Shown here piece after piece: positions 17,861 to 26,539 of a DNA stretch of 64,000 nucleotides. The stretch is from Fimenecus sp963590415 (GTDB lineage: Bacteria; Bacillota; Clostridia; Oscillospirales; Acutalibacteraceae). The notes under the pieces were generated by a model. That model ran no database searches and had not been told where the DNA came from. It saw only the letters and a program-made list of their open reading frames with translations. The position numbers and the translations under genes were made by a program. The stretch covers positions 22,088 to 86,087 of the forward strand of contig CAVAPB010000008.1 of NCBI GenBank assembly GCA_963590415.1, in the 5' to 3' direction. How positions within the stretch are numbered: the stretch's first letter is position 1; each line of letters begins with the position of its first letter.

Positions 17861-18427
17861 ATGAGTGTTTTTATGTTGATTGAAAGAGTAAGAAACAAGA
17901 TTAAATATCAATACAGAAAGCGGATATTCAAAGAGAAAACAAAATGTAAGCATAATGATTTTTCAATTGTAGGCGATATAACTTTGATTAACAGCAATGT
18001 TAAAATCGGTCGCAATGTTACAATATATCCGGATGTAATGTTTTTTGGCGATGGTTTGATAAATATAGGGGATAATTCGCAAATCGGAAACGGAACAATT
18101 ATTTATTCTTCGAAAGACGGCGGTGTAACAATAGGCAACGATACTTTGATTGCAGCTCAGTGTTATATTATTGATACGGATCACGGAATAGGTGCAGATG
18201 AGCTTATTCGATGCCAGCATAATACTGTTGCACCGATTGCAATCGGCAATGATTGCTGGATAGCAGCGGGCTGTAAAGTGTTAAAAGGCTCACATATTAA
18301 AGACGGAGCGGTTATCGGTGCTTTAAGCTTGGTAAAGGGCGAGATTCCAGAAAATGCCGTTGCTTACGGAATACCGGCAAAGGTTAAAAAATATCGCCAA
18401 AGTAATTCAGCCACAGGAGTGAAATAA
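17861..18427 (+). CDS. Hexapeptide-repeat acetyltransferase (WcaF/MaaT type)
   Basis: 188 residues. It has left-handed beta-helix repeats from VKIGRNVTIYPDVMFFGDG to SHIKDGAVIGALS, DTDHGIGADELIRCQ with the acceptor-binding His, IGNDCWIAAGCKVLKG and a closing AYGIPAKVKKYR. It is a sugar O- or N-acetyltransferase that decorates the repeat unit. ATG 17861 (AGGAG 8 nt ahead) is chosen over TTG 17843. AT-rich like its upstream neighbour. Confidence 0.85.
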   Translation: MSVFMLIERVRNKIKYQYRKRIFKEKTKCKHNDFSIVGDITLINSNVKIGRNVTIYPDVMFFGDGLINIGDNSQIGNGTIIYSSKDGGVTIGNDTLIAAQCYIIDTDHGIGADELIRCQHNTVAPIAIGNDCWIAAGCKVLKGSHIKDGAVIGALSLVKGEIPENAVAYGIPAKVKKYRQSNSATGVK

Positions 18428-18428
18428 T

Positions 18429-19973
18429 TTGAACAGAAAAATCGGAGTTATCTACTCCTATGCGTTTATGTTTGTCGAGGTGTTTTCGGCAATGCTGTTT
18501 ACACCGTTTCTTATTCGCTCTTTAGGGACTTCGGAATACGGCGTGTATCAGTTGGCATCATCCATAACAACATATTTGATGTTGTTGGATTTGGGAATAG
18601 GAACCGCAGTAATTCGGTATATTGCAAAATATCGTGCAACAAATGACAAAAAAAAGCAAGAAGAATTTCTTGGTATAGCAACCGTTTTTTATGCGATTAT
18701 TGCCATAGTTGGTTTGATAATAGGTGCTGTCTTATTTATCATCTTCCCCGAAGTATTTGCAAAGGGTTTATCTGAGACTGAAATATCTATCGGACGAAAG
18801 TTGCTGTTCGTGAATGTCCTTTCCACTGCATGTTCTTTGGCAGGTACGGGTTACTCTGCTGCGATTACGGCATATGAGCGTTTTTCGTTTAGTAAGGGAA
18901 AAAACATAATTTTTGTTATTGTCCGAATTTTTGTGTTAATTCTTGCGCTGAAGTTCGGGGCAAAAAGTTTAGGCGTTGTTACGGTTTATTTGGTATTTAA
19001 TATTATTTCAAGGATTATTGACGTGTTTTATGTATCCAAAAAATTGGATGTTCATATAAAATTTGTAAAGATTGACAAAATGTTTATTAAAGAAACCGTT
19101 TCCTTTTCTGCCTTTGTTACCTTGCAGATGATTGCAACGCAAATCAATTCCATGACGGATTCTGTGCTTTTGGGTATACTGGCGAAGGATGCCTCTTTTA
19201 TTATAGCCGTCTACGGTGTAGGCATTCAGATTGTGAACTATTTTAAAACCATTGGAAGTCATGTAAACGGCGTTTTAATGGCGGGCGTCGTCCGTTTGGT
19301 GGAAAGCGGCGCCAATGCAAAAGCCTTGCAGGATGAAATGGTGCGTATCGGCAGAATAATTTTTATGATGCTCGGTATGGTTTTTGCCGTGTTTATTGCA
19401 AACGGTAAACATTTTATGATATTATGGGCGGGAGAGGACTACACAAAGTCATATTATGTTGCGGTTGCCATTATGGCGCCGACAATGTTTACGCTTATAC
19501 AAAATATCGGCAATCAAATTCTTTGGGCAATGAACAGACATAAGGGGCAGGCGATAGTCCAGATCGTGTCCGCCCTTATAAACATTGTCTTAACCGCCGT
19601 TTTGATAACGTGGAAGCCTCTTGAGGGTGCGGTCATAGGCTCTGTAATCGCTTTGACGGTGAGCGATGTCGTCTGTATGAATATAATATTCAAAAAGGAA
19701 ATCGGAATAAATCTTACCGAGTATTACATAGGGCTTTTTAAGGGCATTCTGCCGTCACTTCTTATTTGCTTTGTAAGTGCAAAGCTGTTTACGCTTGTCG
19801 GACTTTCACAGCACGGCTGGCTCGGTTTTATAATAAATTGCGTGGTTGCCGTTGCGATTTACGGTATATGCATGCTTGCGTTTGGTATGAACAAATCGGA
19901 AAAAAATCTTGTTTTCGGTTTCTTTAATAAATTATTAAGAAAAACAAATCTTGTAAAGGATAAAGGAGAATAA
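18429..19973 (+). CDS. Wzx-type oligosaccharide flippase
   Basis: 514-residue polytopic protein (about 14 helices) of the polysaccharide-transporter branch of the MOP superfamily. The N-terminus shows FTPFLIRSLGTSEYGVYQLA and the loop KYRATNDKKKQEEF; later come SDSVLLGILAKDA and ILWAMNRHKGQ. It flips undecaprenyl-pyrophosphate-linked repeats outward for the EpsG/Wzy polymerases. TTG 18429 follows AGGAG, one nt after the previous stop. Base composition shifts from AT-rich in the first third towards the operon average at the 3' end, which suggests a mosaic gene. Confidence 0.9.
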   Translation: MNRKIGVIYSYAFMFVEVFSAMLFTPFLIRSLGTSEYGVYQLASSITTYLMLLDLGIGTAVIRYIAKYRATNDKKKQEEFLGIATVFYAIIAIVGLIIGAVLFIIFPEVFAKGLSETEISIGRKLLFVNVLSTACSLAGTGYSAAITAYERFSFSKGKNIIFVIVRIFVLILALKFGAKSLGVVTVYLVFNIISRIIDVFYVSKKLDVHIKFVKIDKMFIKETVSFSAFVTLQMIATQINSMTDSVLLGILAKDASFIIAVYGVGIQIVNYFKTIGSHVNGVLMAGVVRLVESGANAKALQDEMVRIGRIIFMMLGMVFAVFIANGKHFMILWAGEDYTKSYYVAVAIMAPTMFTLIQNIGNQILWAMNRHKGQAIVQIVSALINIVLTAVLITWKPLEGAVIGSVIALTVSDVVCMNIIFKKEIGINLTEYYIGLFKGILPSLLICFVSAKLFTLVGLSQHGWLGFIINCVVAVAIYGICMLAFGMNKSEKNLVFGFFNKLLRKTNLVKDKGE

Positions 19974-19979
19974 AGGGTT

Positions 19980-21014
19980 ATGTCATTATTCAACGGAAAA
20001 ACACTTATGATCACAGGCGGTACGGGCTCATTCGGAAACACCGTATTGCGTCGCTTTTTGCAGACGGATATCGGAGAAATCCGCATTTTTTCGAGAGACG
20101 AGAAAAAGCAGGACGATATGCGCCATGAATTTCAGCAGACAATGCCAGAGGTTAGCGATAAATTAAAATTCTATATCGGCGATGTAAGAGATATACAGTC
20201 TGTCAAGAACGCTATGCACGGAGTTGATTATATCTTCCACGCAGCTGCGTTAAAGCAGGTTCCGTCGTGCGAATTCTTCCCCATTGAGGCTGTAAAGACC
20301 AATGTTCTCGGAACTGATAACGTGCTTACCGCAGCTATTGACGAGGGTGTAAAATGTGTCATCTGCCTTTCAACCGATAAGGCGGCGTACCCCGTAAACG
20401 CAATGGGCACTTCAAAGGCTATGATGGAAAAGGTTGTCGTTGCGAAATCAAGAACGGTAAGCCCCGAAAGGACAAAAATTTGCTGTACACGCTACGGCAA
20501 CGTTCTCTGCTCAAGAGGCTCGGTTGTGCCGCTGTGGATTGAGCAAATTCGTTCGGGTAAGCCGATTACCATCACAGAGCCTGCAATGACGCGCTTTGTC
20601 ATGTCGTTGGAAGAGGCGGTTGACCTGGTTCTCTTTGCATTTGAACACGGCGAGAGCGGCGATATTTTGGTGCAAAAAGCACCTGCCTGCACAATCGAGG
20701 TGCTTGCACAGGCGGTTAAAGAGCTTTTTGCTCCCGATACGGACATAAGGGTTATCGGAATACGCCACGGCGAGAAAATGTACGAAACTCTCCTTACAAA
20801 CGAGGAATGTGCAAACGCTCTCGATATGGGCAATTTCTACCGTGTACCTGCGGACAAGCGCTCCTTGAATTACGATAAGTACTTTAAGGACGGTGACATG
20901 GAACGCAATCCGTTAACCGAATTCAACTCAAACAACACGGAGCTTTGGAACGTAGAACAGGTAAAAGAAAAACTGCTTACACTTACATATATCCAAGAGG
21001 AGGTAAAAAAATGA
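19980..21014 (+). CDS. capE: UDP-GlcNAc 4,6-dehydratase/5-epimerase CapE (FnlA)
   Basis: 344-residue SDR of the CapE/FnlA/WbjB group, first step of UDP-L-FucNAc synthesis from UDP-GlcNAc. It has NAD motif GGTGSFGN, FHAAALKQVPSCEFFP, CLSTDKAAYPVNAMGTSKA (the Tyr of the usual catalytic triad is Met, as in CapE), and RYGNVLCSRGSVVPL. The partners capF and capG lie 2.3 kb downstream rather than next door. The last 65 codons are present a second time at 22097-22291. GGAGAA precedes the ATG; the stop overlaps the next start as ATGA. Confidence 0.9.
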   Translation: MSLFNGKTLMITGGTGSFGNTVLRRFLQTDIGEIRIFSRDEKKQDDMRHEFQQTMPEVSDKLKFYIGDVRDIQSVKNAMHGVDYIFHAAALKQVPSCEFFPIEAVKTNVLGTDNVLTAAIDEGVKCVICLSTDKAAYPVNAMGTSKAMMEKVVVAKSRTVSPERTKICCTRYGNVLCSRGSVVPLWIEQIRSGKPITITEPAMTRFVMSLEEAVDLVLFAFEHGESGDILVQKAPACTIEVLAQAVKELFAPDTDIRVIGIRHGEKMYETLLTNEECANALDMGNFYRVPADKRSLNYDKYFKDGDMERNPLTEFNSNNTELWNVEQVKEKLLTLTYIQEEVKK

Positions 21015-22045
21015 GTTGTGATGCCGAACGCGATATTTTAATTAGCTTTGTGTTACCGATTTATAATGTAGAAAAGTATTTACAGGATTGTATTGCTTCA
21101 ATTACCAGTCAAGATTACGGTTCAATAAACTATGAAATTATTTGTGTGGAGGATTGCTCTACCGATGGAAGTCGTGCATTGTTAGAGAGTCTGAAAGAAA
21201 AATACGGTAATATAAAAATCGTGTATAACAAGCAAAACAGTGGATTGAGTTTTTCAAGAAATGCCGGATTGAGAGCGGCAATGGGTAAGTATGTTTGGTT
21301 TGTGGATTCGGACGACCTTTTATATCCGAATTGCATGCAGGGTTTTATAAACCTTTTGTCTGCACACAACCCCGATGTTTTGGTCGGAAACTTTCTAAAG
21401 ATTTCGGAAGAATTTTTCCTTGATGCGAATTTCCAAGCGGAGCCGTTTTCGGATTCGTACCATTGGGGTGAAAATTTAATTGCAAGTGCGCCGAGAGAAG
21501 CGGATACGCAAAAGGTTATGACGACTATCTGGGCTGCTTTGTTTAAAACCGAATTGCTTAAGAAGGAAAACATAACATTTGACGAAGATATAATTATGGG
21601 GGAAGATACAGATTTTTATATGTTTTTCCCGAAAAAATTTAAGATTCTTAAATCAGACGCTATTTGCTATTTGTATCGTCAGCGTGGGGGCTCTATTTTG
21701 CATTCCCCAAAACGGTATCAGCGTGGATATCTTACGAATCTCTACATTTTGGAGAAGTACATCAAGCTTCACGAAGATGAGATTTTGAGCGGTGAACAGA
21801 AAAAAGAACACAAAGCAATGCTTGACAATTTGAAATATAATATTGCGCAAACGTTGGTTTTGGTAGATGACAGAGAATATGTAAAATGTCAGCTAAAAAT
21901 GCTTAAAGAAAAAGGATACTATCCATTTGCATTTAATTACAATGTGTTGAAAAGCAACCGTATATCTATTGTAAAAAAGTTGGCTTTGTTTTTGTTGCCG
22001 ATTAGATCGGTTTTCTTATTGATAAACCGTCGGCACTCTAAATAA
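21011..22045 (+). CDS. GT2-family glycosyltransferase, duplicate A
   Basis: 344 residues with a GT2 core: SFVLPIYNVEKYLQDC, CVEDCSTDGSRAL, NSGLSFSRNAG and WFVDSDDLL. The C-terminal region KMLKEKGYYPFAFNYN...LLPIRSVFLLI closely parallels that of the other GT2 at 22313-23296, so the two look like diverged copies. AGGAGG ends 7 nt before ATG 21011, which overlaps the capE stop by 4 nt. The gene is AT-rich against capE. It interrupts the usual capE-capF-capG order. Sugar unknown. Confidence 0.85.
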   Translation: MSCDAERDILISFVLPIYNVEKYLQDCIASITSQDYGSINYEIICVEDCSTDGSRALLESLKEKYGNIKIVYNKQNSGLSFSRNAGLRAAMGKYVWFVDSDDLLYPNCMQGFINLLSAHNPDVLVGNFLKISEEFFLDANFQAEPFSDSYHWGENLIASAPREADTQKVMTTIWAALFKTELLKKENITFDEDIIMGEDTDFYMFFPKKFKILKSDAICYLYRQRGGSILHSPKRYQRGYLTNLYILEKYIKLHEDEILSGEQKKEHKAMLDNLKYNIAQTLVLVDDREYVKCQLKMLKEKGYYPFAFNYNVLKSNRISIVKKLALFLLPIRSVFLLINRRHSK

Positions 22046-22075
22046 GTAACATATATATTGAGGTGGATTAAGCGT

Positions 22076-22309
22076 ATGAAAATTCTTTTGACGGGTGCAA
22101 ACGCTCTCGATATGGGCAATTTTTACCGTGTACCTGCCGATAAGCGTTCGCTCAACTACGATAAATACTTTAACGACGGCGATAAGGACCGCAATCCTTT
22201 GACCGAATTCAACTCAAACAACACGGAGCTGCTCAATGTCGAGCAGGTCAAGGAAAAGCTTTTAAGTCTTTCATATATTCAAAACGAGCTTTCTGATTGG
22301 GAGGTATAA
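22076..22309 (+). CDS. Chimeric remnant: capF start fused to capE 3' end
   Basis: 77 codons. The first seven residues, MKILLTG, copy the start of CapF (MRILVTG). From the shared 9-base word GTGCAAACG (22095-22103) onward the protein is the CapE C-terminus (ALDMGNFYRVPADKRSLNY and on). The same 9-mer occurs at 20809-20817 in capE and 23333-23341 in capF, so this is the expected novel joint of a tandem duplication. A good GAGGTGG ribosome binding site (copied from capF) and an intact frame remain. By my count about 23 synonymous and 8 replacing codon changes separate it from the capE end. No dehydratase activity is possible because the NAD fold is absent. Confidence 0.8.
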   Translation: MKILLTGANALDMGNFYRVPADKRSLNYDKYFNDGDKDRNPLTEFNSNNTELLNVEQVKEKLLSLSYIQNELSDWEV

Positions 22310-22312
22310 ATT

Positions 22313-23296
22313 ATGGATTGTCTTTTAAGTATCGTTATGCCGGTTTATAATACAGAAAAATATTTGCCATTGTGCTTGAATTCTTTGTTGGATCAAGATT
22401 TGGAAACGGCGGAATTTGAAATTATTTGCGTAGATGACGGTTCAACTGACAGTTGTCCGGCGATATTGGATGAATATGCCGAAAAATATGAGAACATACA
22501 TGTTATACACCAAAAAAACGGAGGGGTTTCATCAGCAAGAAATGCGGGCTTGAGTATCGTCAAGGGGAAATATGTATGGTTTGTAGACTCTGACGACTAT
22601 GTGGATAAACAGTGCTTTGGATTCTTGACGAAAACAATGATTGAAACCGACGCCGATATCTTTTCCGTCAGATATGTTCCGTTCTCTTCAGATGCAGAAA
22701 TACCGACTGTACCCGGAAATTATTTTCATCCTACCAAAAAGAAAGAGACCGATATTGCCTGCAGCGGAATTCGTATTTTCAAAACTGCAATATTGATTGA
22801 AAACAATATTCTTTGGAATAAAGATGTCTCTTATGGAGAGGATGTCGAATTTATTTTCTTTGTTAAAATGAATTCAAGCAGAATTATTTATAATGACAGC
22901 GTTGCATATTATCATCGTCGATGGGATGGCTCTGCTACAGGAAACAAGACGGAAGTAAACCGAGAAAAGTACTTGAATTCATTTTATTTATTGACAAAAG
23001 AGTATGCCGAAGAGTTAGAAAAAGAAAAATATACCTCTGAGCAAAAAAAAGAAATTGAGGATAGAAAAAATCTTAGCGTGCAAGCAATCCTTATGCAAAT
23101 TGCGTTGTATGAAAATCAACAAACGATAGATGAGTATTTGAACAAACTAAAGGCTGAGGGACTGTATCCGTATAAGAAAATTTCTTATAATTTGAAACCG
23201 AAAATTTCTTTGAAGCGAACTTTAATGGATTGGGCGCAGTATTTTTTTCCGATAGAATCTTTTTATCGCTTATTTATCAAAATTATTAAGAGATAA
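22313..23296 (+). CDS. GT2-family glycosyltransferase, duplicate B
   Basis: 327 residues: SIVMPVYNTEKYLPLC, CVDDGSTDSCPAI, NGGVSSARNAG, WFVDSDDYV. The C-terminal half (KLKAEGLYPYKKISYNLKPK, then FPIESFYRLF) matches the layout of the GT2 at 21011-22045, supporting common descent by duplication of the capE'-GT-capF' segment. GGGAGG precedes the ATG. AT-rich. The acceptor or donor has probably diverged, since core residues differ widely. Confidence 0.85.
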   Translation: MDCLLSIVMPVYNTEKYLPLCLNSLLDQDLETAEFEIICVDDGSTDSCPAILDEYAEKYENIHVIHQKNGGVSSARNAGLSIVKGKYVWFVDSDDYVDKQCFGFLTKTMIETDADIFSVRYVPFSSDAEIPTVPGNYFHPTKKKETDIACSGIRIFKTAILIENNILWNKDVSYGEDVEFIFFVKMNSSRIIYNDSVAYYHRRWDGSATGNKTEVNREKYLNSFYLLTKEYAEELEKEKYTSEQKKEIEDRKNLSVQAILMQIALYENQQTIDEYLNKLKAEGLYPYKKISYNLKPKISLKRTLMDWAQYFFPIESFYRLFIKIIKR

Positions 23297-23313
23297 ATCA
23301 TTTGAGGTGTATG

Positions 23314-24459
23314 ATGAGAATTTTAGTTACCGGTGCAAACGGCTTTGTCGGCAAAAACTTAATTGCAACTCTTGAAAATATCAGAGACTCAAAGGACAAC
23401 ACAAGAGATGTTCCGAAAGATTTGGAAATATTTGCTTGTGATATAGGCACTTCCGAGGAGGACTTCGAGCGCTATTGCAAGGAGTGCGATTTCGTATTCA
23501 ATCTTGTCGGAGTTCACAGACCTAAGGACGACTCGGAATTTATGAAGGGGAATTTCGGCTTCCTTACAAAGCTTCTTTCCACGCTTGAAAAGTACGGCAA
23601 TGCACCGAGGATAGCTTTTTCATCGTCCATACAGGCACAGCTTGACAACCCTTACGGCGAGAGCAAGCGTGCGGCTGAAAACGCACTGTTCGATTATTCG
23701 AAAAAGACGGGCGCAAAGGTCTATGTTTTCAGGTTCTCAAACCTTTTCGGTAAGTGGTCAAGACCGAATTACAACAGCGTTGTTGCGACTTTTTGCAACA
23801 ATATCGCAAACGGCTTGCCCATAGAGATAAGGGACAGAAACTACGAAATGGAGCTTATCTACATAGACGATGTAGTAAACGAATTGCTCGAGGTTCTTAT
23901 GGACAGGGGAACAAAGAACGGCGAGTTTTACACCGTTTCCGTTTCGCACAGGATTACGCTCGGCGGTCTTGCCGATTTGATTTATTCGTTTAAGAACAGC
24001 AGGGGAAGCCTTATGGTTCCCGATATGACCAACGGAAGCTTTTCCAAGAAGCTCTACTCAACATATCTTTCCTATCTTCCCACGGACGGCTTTGCCTATC
24101 CGCTTAAAATGAATATCGACGAGCGAGGCTCGTTTACGGAAATCGTTAAGTCTGCGGACAGAGGTCAGGTTTCCGTCAATATTTCAAAGCCGGGAATAAT
24201 CAAGGGTCAGCATTGGCACCATACAAAGAACGAAAAATTCCTTGTCGTCAGCGGTAAGGGCGTTATCCGTTTCCGCAAAATCGGCGAGGAAAAGGTTTAC
24301 GAATATTTTGTTTCGGGCGAAAAACTCGAGGTTGTCGATATACCGACAGGCTATACGCACAACATAGAAAATATCGGCGACACCGATATGGTTACGATTA
24401 TGTGGTGCAACGAGTGCTTCGACCCCGACAGACCGGATACATATTTTGAAAAGGTATAA
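23314..24459 (+). CDS. capF: Bifunctional UDP-sugar reductase CapF (FnlB/WbjC)
   Basis: 381 residues in two domains. The N-terminal SDR (1-250) has GANGFVGKN, AFSSSIQAQ and the catalytic YGESK; the C-terminal cupin (about 260-381) has metal-binding GQHWHHTKNEKFLV and PTGYTHNIENIG. CapF converts the keto intermediate made by CapE to UDP-N-acetyl-6-deoxy-L-talosamine, by C3 epimerisation in the cupin and C4 reduction in the SDR. ATG 23314 is chosen (GAGGTG 4 nt ahead); ATG 23311 is too close to it. Base composition is like capE and capG. Confidence 0.9.
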   Translation: MRILVTGANGFVGKNLIATLENIRDSKDNTRDVPKDLEIFACDIGTSEEDFERYCKECDFVFNLVGVHRPKDDSEFMKGNFGFLTKLLSTLEKYGNAPRIAFSSSIQAQLDNPYGESKRAAENALFDYSKKTGAKVYVFRFSNLFGKWSRPNYNSVVATFCNNIANGLPIEIRDRNYEMELIYIDDVVNELLEVLMDRGTKNGEFYTVSVSHRITLGGLADLIYSFKNSRGSLMVPDMTNGSFSKKLYSTYLSYLPTDGFAYPLKMNIDERGSFTEIVKSADRGQVSVNISKPGIIKGQHWHHTKNEKFLVVSGKGVIRFRKIGEEKVYEYFVSGEKLEVVDIPTGYTHNIENIGDTDMVTIMWCNECFDPDRPDTYFEKV

Positions 24460-24471
24460 AGGTAAAAAAGT

Positions 24472-25650
24472 ATGACACACGATTTTTCAGATGTTTCTTT
24501 TAAGAATAACGGGAAGCTGAAATTGCTGATTACCGTCGGCACACGCCCCGAGATAATCAGACTTGCCGCCGTTATCAACAAATGCCGCAGCTATTTTGAC
24601 TGTATTCTCGCCCACACGGGTCAGAATTACGACTATAACCTCAACGGCATATTCTTCAGGGATTTGGGACTTGCCGACCCTGATGTTTATCTCAATGCGG
24701 TGGGCGACAATCTCGGCGAAACAATGGGTAATATAATAGCTTCGTCATATGAGCTTATGGCACAGATTAAGCCCGACGCCGTGCTGGTTTTGGGCGACAC
24801 CAATTCGTGTCTTTCCGTCATTTCCGCAAAGAGACTTCATATTCCGATTTTCCATATGGAGGCAGGCAACCGCTGTAAGGACGAGTGTTTACCCGAGGAG
24901 ACGAACAGGAGAATTGTCGATATAATTTCCGATGTCAATATGGCATATTCCGAGCACGCAAGAAGGTATCTTGCGGACTGCGGACTTCCAAAGGAGAGAA
25001 CCTATGTTACAGGTTCGCCTATGGCAGAGGTGCTTGGCGAAAACCTTGAAAAAATAAAAAGCTCCGACATCCATGAAAGACTCGGGCTTCAAAAGGGCAA
25101 ATATATTCTTTTGTCGGCTCACAGGGAGGAAAATATCGACACCGAAAAGAACTTCCTTTCGCTTTTCAATGCAATAAACAAGATGGCTCAAAAGTATGAT
25201 ATGCCGATACTCTATTCCTGTCATCCCCGTTCGGCAAAAAGGCTTGAGCAGAGCGGATTTGAGCTCGACGAGAGGGTTATCAAGCACGAGCCGCTCGGCT
25301 TCCACGATTATAACTGCCTGCAAATGAACGCCTTTGCGGTTGTGTCCGATTCGGGCACACTCCCCGAGGAATCAAGCTTCTTTACTTCTGTAGGCTCGCC
25401 GTTCCCCGCGGTGTGCATAAGAACCTCAACCGAACGCCCCGAGGCTCTCGACAAGGCTTGCTTCGTGCTTGCGGGAATTGACGAAAAATCGCTCTTGCAG
25501 GCGGTCGATACTGCGGTAGAGCTCAACAAAAACGGCTGCCACGGTATTCCCGTTCCCGATTATACCGATGAAAATGTTTCGACAAAGGTCGTTAAAATCA
25601 TTCAGTCTTATACGGGCATAGTCAACAAAATGGTTTGGCGCAAGGACTGA
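24472..25650 (+). CDS. capG: UDP-sugar 2-epimerase CapG (FnlC/WecB family)
   Basis: 392-residue non-hydrolysing UDP-GlcNAc 2-epimerase fold: TVGTRPEIIRLA, VLGDTNSCLS, FHMEAGNRCKDECLPEETNR, the LLSAHREENID loop and SDSGTLPEESSF. After CapF it is expected to epimerise C2 of UDP-N-acetyl-6-deoxy-L-talosamine to UDP-N-acetyl-L-fucosamine. It is the last gene of the operon, with a terminator 16 nt after the stop. The cupin-SDR partner directly upstream makes CapG more likely than WecB. Confidence 0.88.
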   Translation: MTHDFSDVSFKNNGKLKLLITVGTRPEIIRLAAVINKCRSYFDCILAHTGQNYDYNLNGIFFRDLGLADPDVYLNAVGDNLGETMGNIIASSYELMAQIKPDAVLVLGDTNSCLSVISAKRLHIPIFHMEAGNRCKDECLPEETNRRIVDIISDVNMAYSEHARRYLADCGLPKERTYVTGSPMAEVLGENLEKIKSSDIHERLGLQKGKYILLSAHREENIDTEKNFLSLFNAINKMAQKYDMPILYSCHPRSAKRLEQSGFELDERVIKHEPLGFHDYNCLQMNAFAVVSDSGTLPEESSFFTSVGSPFPAVCIRTSTERPEALDKACFVLAGIDEKSLLQAVDTAVELNKNGCHGIPVPDYTDENVSTKVVKIIQSYTGIVNKMVWRKD

Positions 25651-25665
25651 AAACAGTAAAAAATC

Positions 25666-25699
25666 AAGGCAATCTGAAAAACAGATTGCCTTTTTTTGC
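25666..25699. terminator. Bidirectional terminator between capG and the minus-strand methyltransferase
   Basis: Perfect 11-bp stem AAGGCAATCTG (25666-25676) / CAGATTGCCTT (25682-25692). A T run follows on the plus strand and an A run precedes it, which gives a usable U tract for the convergent minus-strand gene as well. Confidence 0.85.
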
Positions 25700-25702
25700 G
25701 CT

Positions 25703-26470
25703 TTATTTTACCGCCGTGAAAAACAGCCTCGGCATTTTAAGTATCAGCTTGCCGTTTGCCCTTGCGGGATAGAGGCTGTTGATGTTGTTTTCCAATTCGT
25801 CGAGAAATTCTGCCCGTTCGCCGTCCGTCAATGCGTCAAGATACGGGCGCAGACCGCTGCCCGAGTACCAGGACAAAACGCCCTTTGCACCGTCAACGGT
25901 GTGATAATAGGTTGTTTGCCACATATCAAAGGACGAAGCCTTTTCGCACAGAATGTCATAATATTCCGTGTCAAAGAAATTGTGAAAATCCCTTATATGG
26001 GCGAGCTTTTTCCATTTGTCACGCTTTACGACCTCTTTGAGCATTTCGTAAAACGGCGCAGTCTGAACAATCGGTATCTGCACCGCAAGCGTTCCGCCGT
26101 CTTTGAGCTTTTCAAACACTGCGTCAAACAGCTCATACTGCTTCGGTATCCATTGGAAGCAGGCGTTTGAGAAAATCAAATCGAATTTTCCGTCAAGCTC
26201 ATAAAGCCCGTCGGGCGCATTGCATTTTTGAAAGTTAATATCGGGGTGGTCGGCTTTTGCTTTTTTGAGCATATCGTCCGAATAATCCACGCCCGTTATA
26301 TCGGCGTTCGGGAATTGTGATTTCAGCGCAAATGTGCTGTTTCCCGGACCGCAGCCTATGTCAAGAACCCTTTCGGGGTTGAGAGAGGTTAGCCTTGATA
26401 TTAAATCGAGCGACGGCTGCGTTCTCTCTTTTTTGAATTTGAGATACTGTGTTGAATTCCAATCCGACAT
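25703..26470 (-). CDS. tam: Trans-aconitate 2-methyltransferase-like SAM methyltransferase
   Basis: 255-residue class I SAM-dependent methyltransferase. The opening W-x-S-x-QYLKF and ERTQPSLDLISRL are characteristic of Tam. Motif I is VLDIGCGPGNST and motif II VDYSDDML, followed by ANACFQW-like SNACFQWIP and a VQIP strand. Tam methylates trans-aconitate, an inhibitor formed from the TCA intermediate cis-aconitate. The inner ATG (26470) has GGTGG 5 nt ahead; ATG 26482 does not. Convergent with capG and unrelated to the glycan operon. Confidence 0.85.
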   Translation of the reverse strand: MSDWNSTQYLKFKKERTQPSLDLISRLTSLNPERVLDIGCGPGNSTFALKSQFPNADITGVDYSDDMLKKAKADHPDINFQKCNAPDGLYELDGKFDLIFSNACFQWIPKQYELFDAVFEKLKDGGTLAVQIPIVQTAPFYEMLKEVVKRDKWKKLAHIRDFHNFFDTEYYDILCEKASSFDMWQTTYYHTVDGAKGVLSWYSGSGLRPYLDALTDGERAEFLDELENNINSLYPARANGKLILKMPRLFFTAVK

Positions 26471-26539
26471 TTTAACCACCATAGGTAAATTTTGAAAACA
26501 ATATAATTTTATCAGTGCGATTTTCGCACTGCTTACTCC

